Shown one piece after another: positions 1 through 8,662 of a DNA stretch of 64,000 nucleotides. The translations under genes were made by a program, and so were the position numbers. Origin of the DNA: Acidiferrobacterales bacterium (GTDB lineage Bacteria; Pseudomonadota; Gammaproteobacteria; Acidiferrobacterales; SZUA-150). The notes below the pieces were generated by a model. It saw nothing but the letters and a program-made list of their open reading frames with translations. It was not told the DNA's origin and did no database searches. Numbering within the stretch: the first letter of the stretch is position 1; every line of letters starts with the position of its first letter. Where the stretch lies: contig CAMYII010000105.1 of the NCBI GenBank assembly GCA_947258385.1, positions 94,022 to 158,021 of the forward strand, read 5' to 3'.

Positions 1-1
1 T

Positions 2-1456
2 TTCCATGCGCTGGAGACGCTGGGCATCGCCGGGCGTTATGCCGAGGATGCCGCCGGTCAGCAGTTGCTCGCTGAGCTGCAGCAGATGCATGGTGGCCTC
101 GCTGCGCGCCCTGTCAACATGCACTGGCGGCAGTTCCATACCTGGTTGCGACGCACCCTGGAACAACGCAACTTCCGACCGGAAATGAGCGGTCGCGAGG
201 TCGAGCTGATGGGAATGCCCGAGAGCAGGCTGTACCAATTCGATGCTGTGATTATCGCCGGTGCCACGCGCGAGCATTTGCCGGGCAGAATCGCGGATTC
301 TCCGTTTTTCAATGACGGTGTCCGCCGGCAGTTGGGATTGCCCGAAAAACGCGAGAAACGCAACGTCGCGTTCCATGATTTCCGGCGTCTGTTGGAAGCG
401 GCGCCGGCTGTTGTGATCAGCCTGCGTCGCGAACAGGACGGTGAGGCGATCATTCCGAGCCCATGGGTCGAACGCCTCAAGGCATTCCACGCGCTGGCCT
501 ACGGTGCGACGCTGAGCGATCGTGTCCTGGAGCGCCTGGCGCAAGCGCCCGAAACGCAACTCGCGCATCACGACGCCTCGCCCATGCCAGAGCCGGCGGT
601 GCGACCGGCCGTGCGCATCCCACCGTCGCTCGTACCGACCACGATCTCCGCCTCGGCGCATCAACGTCTGGTCGACTGCCCCTATCAATATTACGTCCAT
701 CACTGCCTGAGGCTGAAATCACCCGAGGAGGTCCGTGAGCAACTGGACAAGGCCGACTACGGCCAGCGGGTCCATCAGATACTGCAGGCCTTTCACCAGG
801 ATGTGATGCATCTGCCGGGACCGTTCGCCGAAGCGATCACTGCCGACAACCGGGCCGCAGCGCAAGCATCGTTGACTGAAATCACACAGGCCGCATTCGC
901 CGATGATATCAAAAACGACTATCTCGCCCGCGGGTGGTTGTATCGCTGGCTGCAGAGCCTGCCGCGTTATCTCGACTGGCAGATCCAACATGCCCGGCAT
1001 TGGACGCCCGTGGCCGCCGAATGCACGAGGGAACAGACACTCGGCGGCGGCGCAGATGAGGTCATGCTGACGGGCCGCGTTGATCGTCTGGATCAAGCAC
1101 CGCAAGGCCTTGGCATTATCGACTATAAAACGGGCGCCGTGCCGCCACTAGAGATGATCCTGGCCGGTGAGGCCGTTCAATTACCCTTCTATAGCCTGTT
1201 GCTCGACAGACCCGTGCAGGCGGCACGGTTCCTTGCCTTGGATCGCAACGTCTCCAGCAAGGCCGGCGTTGAGGGTGAGACACTGGCGACGCTCGCAAGT
1301 CAAGTACGGCGACGCCTGCAGCGGGTGCAGCACGCCATGCGGGACGGCGCCGGACTGCCGGCCTGGGGCGATTCGATCACCTGTGGTCATTGTCAAGTAG
1401 AGGGTCTGTGCCGGAGAGGCCTGTGGCGGGATGCACAACAAAAAACGGCGGCCTGA
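2..1456 (+). CDS. AddB-like PD-(D/E)XK nuclease, probable DNA repair protein (5' end outside window)
   Basis: C-terminal part of a RecB-type nuclease; the frame is open to the left edge, so the helicase-like N-terminal part is missing here. The nuclease core is visible as RVDRLDQ followed by IIDYKTG (near residue 375 of this fragment). One upstream Cys (VDCPYQYY) and a terminal C-X2-C-X5-C (CGHCQVEGLC) form the four-cysteine pattern that binds a 4Fe-4S cluster in AddB nucleases. It lies 292 bp upstream of an AddA/RecB-like helicase-nuclease on the same strand. The pair probably resects double-strand breaks, as in proteobacteria that use AddAB-like enzymes instead of RecBCD. A GGCGGC/GCCGCC inverted repeat straddles the stop codon but has no T-run. 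The family is clear; the exact pathway is inferred. Confidence 0.85.
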   Translation, partial: FHALETLGIAGRYAEDAAGQQLLAELQQMHGGLAARPVNMHWRQFHTWLRRTLEQRNFRPEMSGREVELMGMPESRLYQFDAVIIAGATREHLPGRIADSPFFNDGVRRQLGLPEKREKRNVAFHDFRRLLEAAPAVVISLRREQDGEAIIPSPWVERLKAFHALAYGATLSDRVLERLAQAPETQLAHHDASPMPEPAVRPAVRIPPSLVPTTISASAHQRLVDCPYQYYVHHCLRLKSPEEVREQLDKADYGQRVHQILQAFHQDVMHLPGPFAEAITADNRAAAQASLTEITQAAFADDIKNDYLARGWLYRWLQSLPRYLDWQIQHARHWTPVAAECTREQTLGGGADEVMLTGRVDRLDQAPQGLGIIDYKTGAVPPLEMILAGEAVQLPFYSLLLDRPVQAARFLALDRNVSSKAGVEGETLATLASQVRRRLQRVQHAMRDGAGLPAWGDSITCGHCQVEGLCRRGLWRDAQQKTAA

Positions 1457-1748
1457 CAGCCGCCGATGTGCGTATGGGTTGAGCATTGCAATACCTGCAT
1501 TGTGTATACATCCTTGTGGATGCTGTCTGTCGGTGTGTCAGGCAGTGCGGATCTCTGTATCCCCTTGAAACACCGGCTGCCCCCGGCAGACATTATTAAT
1601 GTTTCACGAACCTTGGATAAAATCAAGCAAAAACGGGCGCGATCACATCTTGCGGCATGCGCGAGTCCAGGCGCTAGTCTAATCAGCGAGTTAGTGAATT
1701 TCACTACGTGGCAATATTATTAAATACTTTCATTGAACCATAGCGTTA

Positions 1749-4700
1749 ATGCCGGACACGCCACAATACGACATCGCCAGTACCGAAGTTGACATCGGGC
1801 GGGCCACGTCAACGAAAAATAACCTGACGGTGCACGCCTCGGCCGGTACCGGCAAGACCTGGCTGCTTGCCAGCCGCATCATTCGCCTGTTGCTGACGGG
1901 CGTTGCACCCGGCGCCATCCTCGCGATCACGTTCACGCGCAAGGCCGCCGCGGAAATCCATCAACGGGTAAGCGAGCGCCTGCTGGTCATGGCCTCGTGC
2001 GGCGATGAAATGCTCAAGAGCCACTTAACGCAGCTGGGGGCAGAACCCAACGCGGAAACCGTCATCCAGGCGCGTGGACTTTATGAACACCTGTTAAGCG
2101 CCGAGCATGAACTGCGCGCCAGCACTTTCCATGCCTTCTGCCAGGAGATCCTGCACCGGTTTCCGCTCGAGGCCGCGGTACCGCCGGGCTTTGATCTGGT
2201 GGAAGCCACCGGAGACTTGCTTGCCGGCGCCTGGCAGGGCCTGCAGCATGAATTGACCGACACCAAGCCGGGCGAACTCGCCACGGCCATGGACACGCTG
2301 CTTCAAGGCTGCGGGGGTCTGTTCAATACCCGTCAGGCATTGCACGAATTCTTCAATCATCGAAGCGATTGGTGGGCCTATACCGAGGATGCCGCCGATG
2401 CCGTGATCGAGGCCGGTGAGCGCCTGCAGCAGACCCTGCAAGTATCGGCCGGTGAAGACCCGGTGAGGCAACTGCTTGACGATGCAGCACTGCGTACACA
2501 GCTGCAACGCTATGCCGCGCTCCTGGCAAAACATCCGATCAAGACTCACCTCGAGCGCGTACAGGCGATCAGCCAGGCCTGCGATCCATCGACGGGAATC
2601 GAGCAGGCCTTCGCCAGTCTGCTCACGGTATTTTTTAAGCGCGACGCAACGGCCCGAGCGCTCACCCCCAATAAGACACTGGCCGCGCGGCTCGGCAGTG
2701 ACGGTACCGCGGAGCTGGTGTCACTGCATGAGGCATTGCAGACGCGGTTGGAAACCACAAGGGAACAACGCCTGCGGCACCGCACACTCGAGCTGTCAAG
2801 GGCCTGGTATGTCTGCGGAACGCGTCTGCTGCAACATTACCAACGACTGAAATCCGAACAAAATTTGCTCGATTTCGCCGATCTTGAATGGCAAACCTAT
2901 CGCCTGCTGGCGCGTAGCAGGCACGCGGAATGGGTCCAATACAAGCTAGATCAACGTATCGACCATCTGCTGGTCGACGAGTTCCAGGATACCAATCCGA
3001 CCCAATGGCGGTTGCTGTTGCCTTTGCTCCAGGAAATGGCCGCCGGTGGCGGCGAACGCAGCCGCAGCGTATTCCTGGTGGGCGACGATAAGCAATCCAT
3101 CTATCGCTTCCGCCGCGCCGATCCCCGGCTCTTCCACGCCGCTCGGGACTGGCTGGCACAGCACATGGAGGCTGTCACCTATGCGCAGCACATGTCCTGG
3201 CGTTCCTCGCCGGCCATCATCCAGTTTGTCAATCTTATGTTCGATGATGCCGGCCACGACATCGCCGCGCTGAACGACGGTGACAGCAGCGGCTCCCTCC
3301 TGCCGGGGTTTCCTACCCATGATACGCATCAGCAGGACCTGCCTGGGAGCGTGGAATTGCTGCCGTTGGTACGCAAGCCCGTCAAAGGGCCGTCAACTGC
3401 GGCCACGCCACTGGCATTGCGCAACCCACTGGAGCAGCCGCGCAGCATCGCCGAAGACCAGCGTTATCGGCTCGAGGCCGAGCGGGTCGCCGCCTGCGTC
3501 AAATCGATCATCGGCCGGCCGGTGACCGTGGACCAGACGGTGCGCCCTTTACATTACGGCGACATCGTTGTGTTGTTGCGTGACCGCACGCATGCCACCT
3601 ATTATGAGACGGCGTTCCGGGAAGCCGGTCTCCCCTACACCGGCGCGGCGCGCGGCACCTTCCTCGAGTGCCTGGAAGTCCACGACCTGCTGTGCCTGCT
3701 GCAAATTCTGATTGCGCCTTATGACGACCTGGCGCTCGCCGCCGTCTTGCGCTGCCCACTGTTTGCCTGTGGCGATGATGACCTGATCCGTCTTGCCCAG
3801 GCCGGGCGCGACCGCCCCTGGATCAATCGTCTGTCGGCACTCGCCGCCGAAAGCGAGGCTCACGCTCCCCTCGCGCGTGCCGCGCGGCTGCTCCATCGCT
3901 GGCGCGGCCATGTCGACCGCATACCGGTGCACGATCTGCTGGACCGTATCTATTTTGATGGCAATGTCGTGGCCCGCTTCATCAGCGCGGCGCCGCCACA
4001 CCTCAGGCCCCGTGTGGAGGCCAACCTCGCCCGTTTTCTGGAACTTGCTCTGGAGGCCGACAGCGGTCGCTATCCCAGCCTGTCGCGCTTCCTTGCGTGG
4101 TTGAAGTCACTCGACCAGGACGACCGGGACGCACTCTCAGAGCCGCCCACGCTCGATCGGCAGCGCCTAAAGATCATGACCATCCATGCCGCCAAGGGAC
4201 TGGAGGCGCCAGCGGTGTTCCTGGTCGACGCCGCCCGCGACCGTGGACAGCCGGACAAGGGACCGCGTGCACTGATTGACTGGCCGGTCGACCGCGCACG
4301 GCCGCAACACTTGCATCTCATCGGTAATAAAAAAGATCAGGATGACAAGAGCCGGCGCATCCTTGAGCACCAGCAGACCGCGGCCCGGCGCGAACAGACA
4401 AATTTACTTTACGTTGCCCTGACACGCGCGAAACAATATTTATTTATATCCGGTTGCGAACCTGCGCGAGGTGACAGCAGGGGCTGGTACGGTTATATCG
4501 AAAGACGTCTGCGCCGGCTGTCAAAAACCGGTGCAACCCTGCCGCCCGGCCTCGCGATCGAGCACATCCGTGATGAGGATGGCCAGATCATCAACACGCT
4601 TGGCCGCACGGAGTATGGCGACAACAGTCTGCAGCCCGATACGGAACCGAGCACGTTAACCGATGCACCGGCAGCGATCGACCTGTCGCTGACGCGCCCG

Positions 4701-5276
4701 CTGGCCCGCCCGGCGCACCCGGGATTTGTGAATCCCAGCCTCGAGGACGGTCAAACGCAGGCCGCAACGGATGTGCCGCACGCGCACCCTGACGCCACGG
4801 CGGCCAAACAACGCGGCATCGTCATCCATCGCCTGCTGGAACGCCTCGCCGGTGATCCCGATCCGGCAGTGCTGCGCCATCGCCTGCGCAACGAACTGGG
4901 CGCTTCCCTGAGCGATAAACAGTTTAATGACTGGTGGCGGGAGGCCTCCAATGTCACGCGAAACCCTGCTTTTGCGCCGTGGTTCGATGCGTCAAACTAC
5001 CTGCAGGCGCGCAACGAGCTACCGCTCCTCTATGAGCACGACGGCCGGAGTGTGTACGGCATCATTGACCGTGTGGTGATCAATGAGCATGAGATCACAC
5101 TGATCGATTACAAGACCCATTCGCAGGCGACACCGCAAAACATCGAACCGCTCGCGGAAGGCTATCGTGAACAGATGCGCCTCTACCGCGAAGGCGTGAA
5201 GCAGCTCTGGCCGCACCGCCAGGTTCGTACTGTGCTGATCTTTACCGCCTGTAACGGTATCGTGGAAATAAACTAA
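1749..5276 (+). CDS. AddA/RecB-like UvrD-family helicase-nuclease
   Basis: A 1175-residue superfamily 1A helicase with a C-terminal nuclease. Walker A is ASAGTGKT (residues 30-37), motif II is LLVDEFQDTNP (about 408), and the next helicase motif is VGDDKQSIYRFRRADP. Near the C-terminus, GIVIHRLLERL, GIIDRVV and LIDYKTH form the RecB/AddA nuclease domain. Together with the AddB-like protein upstream it should unwind and degrade DNA ends for recombination repair. The ATG start lies just before the conserved helicase region. It ends convergently with yoaA, 32 bp away. Confidence 0.9.
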   Translation: MPDTPQYDIASTEVDIGRATSTKNNLTVHASAGTGKTWLLASRIIRLLLTGVAPGAILAITFTRKAAAEIHQRVSERLLVMASCGDEMLKSHLTQLGAEPNAETVIQARGLYEHLLSAEHELRASTFHAFCQEILHRFPLEAAVPPGFDLVEATGDLLAGAWQGLQHELTDTKPGELATAMDTLLQGCGGLFNTRQALHEFFNHRSDWWAYTEDAADAVIEAGERLQQTLQVSAGEDPVRQLLDDAALRTQLQRYAALLAKHPIKTHLERVQAISQACDPSTGIEQAFASLLTVFFKRDATARALTPNKTLAARLGSDGTAELVSLHEALQTRLETTREQRLRHRTLELSRAWYVCGTRLLQHYQRLKSEQNLLDFADLEWQTYRLLARSRHAEWVQYKLDQRIDHLLVDEFQDTNPTQWRLLLPLLQEMAAGGGERSRSVFLVGDDKQSIYRFRRADPRLFHAARDWLAQHMEAVTYAQHMSWRSSPAIIQFVNLMFDDAGHDIAALNDGDSSGSLLPGFPTHDTHQQDLPGSVELLPLVRKPVKGPSTAATPLALRNPLEQPRSIAEDQRYRLEAERVAACVKSIIGRPVTVDQTVRPLHYGDIVVLLRDRTHATYYETAFREAGLPYTGAARGTFLECLEVHDLLCLLQILIAPYDDLALAAVLRCPLFACGDDDLIRLAQAGRDRPWINRLSALAAESEAHAPLARAARLLHRWRGHVDRIPVHDLLDRIYFDGNVVARFISAAPPHLRPRVEANLARFLELALEADSGRYPSLSRFLAWLKSLDQDDRDALSEPPTLDRQRLKIMTIHAAKGLEAPAVFLVDAARDRGQPDKGPRALIDWPVDRARPQHLHLIGNKKDQDDKSRRILEHQQTAARREQTNLLYVALTRAKQYLFISGCEPARGDSRGWYGYIERRLRRLSKTGATLPPGLAIEHIRDEDGQIINTLGRTEYGDNSLQPDTEPSTLTDAPAAIDLSLTRPLARPAHPGFVNPSLEDGQTQAATDVPHAHPDATAAKQRGIVIHRLLERLAGDPDPAVLRHRLRNELGASLSDKQFNDWWREASNVTRNPAFAPWFDASNYLQARNELPLLYEHDGRSVYGIIDRVVINEHEITLIDYKTHSQATPQNIEPLAEGYREQMRLYREGVKQLWPHRQVRTVLIFTACNGIVEIN

Positions 5277-5308
5277 GCAACCCCGACGACAATTGCGACG
5301 TGCTGCAC

Positions 5309-7261
5309 TCAGGATCGTAAGGTCTTCCGCGGTCTCATCTCACCCGTGGCGGTCGCCTCGCGCGCGAAGAATCGCCTCACATCCTCGACCTCGCGCGTGA
5401 CCGGCATCGGCGGCAGGCTGTTCAGAAACACCCGGCCATAGCCCTTGCTCAACAGGCGTGGATCGCACAACACCAACACCCCGCTGTCCTGTTCATCACG
5501 GATCAAACGCCCGGCGCCCTGCTTCAGCGCAATGACCGCATTGGGGAGCTGGTAGCCCATAAAGGCATTGCGCCCCGCCTGTTCCAGGGCCTGCCCGCGG
5601 GCGCGCAAGACCGGGTCATCCGGCGCGGCGAACGGCAGTTTATCGATGATCACGCAGGACAGGGCCTCGCCGCGCACATCCACGCCCTCCCAGAAACTGC
5701 TCGTGCCCAGCAGAATGGCATTGCCGGCATCGCGAAATCGCGCGAGCAGCTCGGCGCGGGGGGCGCTGCCCTGCACCAGCAAAGGATAATCCAGCCGGCC
5801 TTCGAGCAGCTCCGCCGCGATTCTCAATGCGCGGTAGCTCGTAAACAACAGGAACGCCCGCCCCTGGCTGGCCTCCAGCACCGGCAGGCAGGCCTGCACC
5901 ACGCGGGAGGTATACTCATGATGTGCCGGAACGGGCAGCCCCTGCGGCAGGTACAAAAGCGTCTGCCCGGCAAAATCAAACGGGCTGTCCCACTGCCCGG
6001 TCTCGGCCTCCTCCAGCCCCATCTGCGCCTGGAAATGCTCGAAGCGCCGGTCAATGGCCAGGGTGGCCGAGGTGAAGACCCACGCCTTTGGCTCGGCCTG
6101 CAGGTGCTGCTGAAACGCCGTCGCCACTTCCAGCGGCGTCAAATACAGCACAAAGCCGCGCCCCGTGGCCTCAAACCAGGCCACGGATTCAGGCGGGGGC
6201 TGCTCGATGAAAAGCGTCAGCCGCTCCAGCAGCTCAACGGCGCGCCGGTAACAGCTCGCAAACCCCTGGCTCTTGCCGGCAGCGATCTCGAGCAAGGCCA
6301 TCAGGCCACTGAGCCTCTCGCCGAGCGTGGCCAGGGCGCTGAGCACCTCCGCGTTGACCGCCGGTTCGCCCCAAGCATCACGCCGCGGCTCAACACCGAA
6401 AGCGAGCCGAAAATCGGCCACGGCCTTCTGCAGTAACTTGACCGCATCCTGCATGCCGCGAACGGCGCTGTGCTCTTTGAGCTCTTCGGCCAGCGTGTCC
6501 TGGCACAGCCCGTTGAGCTGGCGGCTGCTTAACGCCTGTCCCAAAAATCGCGAGGCGATGTCGGGTAACTGATGCGCCTCATCGAAAACGACCGCATCCA
6601 CGCCGGGCAATAACTGACCGAAGCCCTCTTCGCGCAGCGCCAGATCGGCGAAAAACAGGTGATGATTGACCACTAATACGTCGGCCGCCAACGCCTCGCG
6701 GCGCGCGCGATTGACAAAACACTCGTGGTAATGCTCGCACTGGCTGCCCAGACAATTGTCCGCGGTCGAGGTGACACGCGGCCACAGCGTGGAGTCCTCG
6801 GGCACATCGTTGAGCTCGGCGATGTCGCCACTGCGCGTGCCGCCGGCCCAGGCCTTCAGGCGCACCCACTCGGCGGACTGCGCTTTCGATGCGAATCGGC
6901 CTTCGAGCTCGGTGCCCTCGAAGCGGTAGCGACACAAATAATTACTCCGGCCTTTGAGCAGGGCGCGGCTGACCGGGACCTGCAGGGCATCCCGGACCAG
7001 GGGAAGGTCACGGTGAAACAACTGGTCCTGCAGGTTCTTGGTGCCGGTGGATATCAGCACTTTCTTGCCCGAGAGCAGCGCCGGGACCAGATAGGCAAAG
7101 GTCTTGCCGGTACCCGTGCCGGATTCGGCGATAAAAACGCCGTCATTGGCCAATGCCGCCTCGATCCTGGCGGCCAACTGCTGTTGGCCTTCCCGCGGGA
7201 CGAAGCCCTCGAGCCGGCCGGCCAGCGGGCCCTCAGGCCCGAGAATTTCCTTGCTGTTCAA
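5309..7261 (-). CDS. yoaA: ATP-dependent DNA helicase YoaA (DinG/XPD-like, Fe-S)
   Basis: A 650-residue superfamily 2 helicase close in length to E. coli YoaA. Walker A GTGTGKT is at residues 48-54 and the DEAH box (FDEAHQLPD) at 227-230. Cysteines at 110, 170, 175 and 181 lie between them and match the four-cysteine Fe-S domain of XPD/DinG helicases. C-terminal motifs (GTSSFWEGVDVRG and QGAGRLIRDEQD) are intact. In E. coli YoaA works with the DNA polymerase III chi subunit in repair of blocked forks; that partnership is assumed here. It is convergent with the AddA-like gene. Confidence 0.9.
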   Translation of the reverse strand: MNSKEILGPEGPLAGRLEGFVPREGQQQLAARIEAALANDGVFIAESGTGTGKTFAYLVPALLSGKKVLISTGTKNLQDQLFHRDLPLVRDALQVPVSRALLKGRSNYLCRYRFEGTELEGRFASKAQSAEWVRLKAWAGGTRSGDIAELNDVPEDSTLWPRVTSTADNCLGSQCEHYHECFVNRARREALAADVLVVNHHLFFADLALREEGFGQLLPGVDAVVFDEAHQLPDIASRFLGQALSSRQLNGLCQDTLAEELKEHSAVRGMQDAVKLLQKAVADFRLAFGVEPRRDAWGEPAVNAEVLSALATLGERLSGLMALLEIAAGKSQGFASCYRRAVELLERLTLFIEQPPPESVAWFEATGRGFVLYLTPLEVATAFQQHLQAEPKAWVFTSATLAIDRRFEHFQAQMGLEEAETGQWDSPFDFAGQTLLYLPQGLPVPAHHEYTSRVVQACLPVLEASQGRAFLLFTSYRALRIAAELLEGRLDYPLLVQGSAPRAELLARFRDAGNAILLGTSSFWEGVDVRGEALSCVIIDKLPFAAPDDPVLRARGQALEQAGRNAFMGYQLPNAVIALKQGAGRLIRDEQDSGVLVLCDPRLLSKGYGRVFLNSLPPMPVTREVEDVRRFFAREATATGEMRPRKTLRS

Positions 7262-7565
7262 TACGAGACCACCCCCCGCGGTTTCAAGTGGGACAGAGTG
7301 TAATGCTTTTGCCGCCGTGGCGCATGGCGGCGACGGCCACGGACGTCACCCCGCCTGGCGGCCCATCGGCACGCGTATTGAGCCAGCACCATCCTCAGGT
7401 ATTCTTCCGCCCGGCACATAGGCCGAATTCGTGCGCCAGCCTCGGTTCCGGGGTCCCGGAAGCGCGACCAACGCATGGCATAAAAGCTGCACATAGTTAA
7501 GGTAACAGGGCTACCGGTGCTAGGACTATGCCCTGAAATTACTGCACATAAATAAGGGATAAAAC
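7262..7565. other. intergenic region between divergent genes
   Basis: About 300 bases separating yoaA (minus) from the binding-protein gene (plus). It must hold both promoters, but I see no strong sigma-54 element, operator or hairpin. An AAGGGA ribosome-binding sequence lies just before the ATG at 7566. Short open frames here lack support. Confidence 0.5.
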
Positions 7566-8651
7566 ATGGATACCAAGTGTTTTGCGTGCGCCCGGAAGGC
7601 CCGTGTGCTCTATGTTCTGGCGGCGGTACTGATCATTGTTAACGCGCTGATGGACACCGCGTCGGCGGCCGATAATCCGAAGGAGCTCGTGTTTTTGAAC
7701 TGGTCCGACTATATGGACTCCGCGCTGATCAAGGAATTCGAGCAAAAACACGGCGTCAAGATCAGGCAGGCCTACTTCGAAACCGATGAGCTCAGAGAGG
7801 ATATGCTGTTGGCGACCAACGGCGCCGGCTACGATCTGGTGGTAGTCAACGGACCCGCGCTCCATGCCTACGCCAAACGCAACTGGCTCGCACCCCTCGA
7901 TCGGGCGAATGTGCCCAATTTGCGGCATCTTGATACCAAATATCTCGATGCCTTTCCCTCGGCCGCCGGTCACGCCGCGCCCTACTTCTGGGGAACCACC
8001 GGCATCGCCTATCGCAAGGATAAAATCACCAAACCGGTAACGAGCTGGAAACAGTTGTTCCAGCCAGCCGAAGCATTACGGGGCAAGATCGTCATGATCA
8101 AAGACTCCCGCGATCTGATCGGCATGGCCCTGAAGGCCCTGGGCTATTCGGCCAACAGCACCGACAAGAAAGCACTGGCGGAAGCGGAACAGCTCTTATT
8201 GGCCCAGAAACCGTATGTCAAAACCTACTCCTACGTCTCGCTGGCCAAGGACTCCGTCCTGGTCACGGGTGAGGCGTGGATGGCCATGATATACAGCGGC
8301 GATGCGCTGATGCTGCAAGAACATCATCCCGACATCACCTATGTGGTGCCAGAGGAGGGCGGCAACCTCTGGATCGATTACCTCGTGGTGATGCGCGCCT
8401 CGACCAAGCAGGCGCTAGCCCGCAAATTCATCGATTTTCTGCTCGAGCCAAAGAATGCCGTGCGCCTGGCCCAATTCGTCTACTACGCCACGCCCAATAA
8501 GACCGCGGAGAAAATGCTGCCCAAAGACTTCCTCAGCGATCCCGTGATTTATCCCTCGAAGGACATCGTGGACAAATCCGAATCCTACACGATCCTGCCA
8601 CCGCGTGTGCTCAAGAAAAGAAATAGCATCTTCTCGCGGGTGACGCGTTAG
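7566..8651 (+). CDS. PotD/PotF-like periplasmic solute-binding protein
   Basis: A 361-residue ABC-type binding protein. The N-terminus has a hydrophobic signal segment ending near SASAADNP (cleavage about residue 35). The mature part opens with LVFLNWSDYMDSALIKEF, typical of spermidine/putrescine-binding proteins, and contains the fold's GTTGIAYRKDKI segment. No permease or ATPase gene is nearby. The next gene, 11 bp downstream, is a membrane GGDEF/EAL protein with a periplasmic Cache domain. This suggests the binding protein feeds a sensory rather than a transport role. The ligand is likely a polyamine or small organic amine but cannot be read from sequence. Confidence 0.8.
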   Translation: MDTKCFACARKARVLYVLAAVLIIVNALMDTASAADNPKELVFLNWSDYMDSALIKEFEQKHGVKIRQAYFETDELREDMLLATNGAGYDLVVVNGPALHAYAKRNWLAPLDRANVPNLRHLDTKYLDAFPSAAGHAAPYFWGTTGIAYRKDKITKPVTSWKQLFQPAEALRGKIVMIKDSRDLIGMALKALGYSANSTDKKALAEAEQLLLAQKPYVKTYSYVSLAKDSVLVTGEAWMAMIYSGDALMLQEHHPDITYVVPEEGGNLWIDYLVVMRASTKQALARKFIDFLLEPKNAVRLAQFVYYATPNKTAEKMLPKDFLSDPVIYPSKDIVDKSESYTILPPRVLKKRNSIFSRVTR

Positions 8652-8662
8652 AGGAATAAACC

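Noticed and set aside
1446..1464. GGCGGC...GCCGCC hairpin at the end of the AddB-like gene
   Set aside because: No following T-run, so an intrinsic terminator cannot be claimed.
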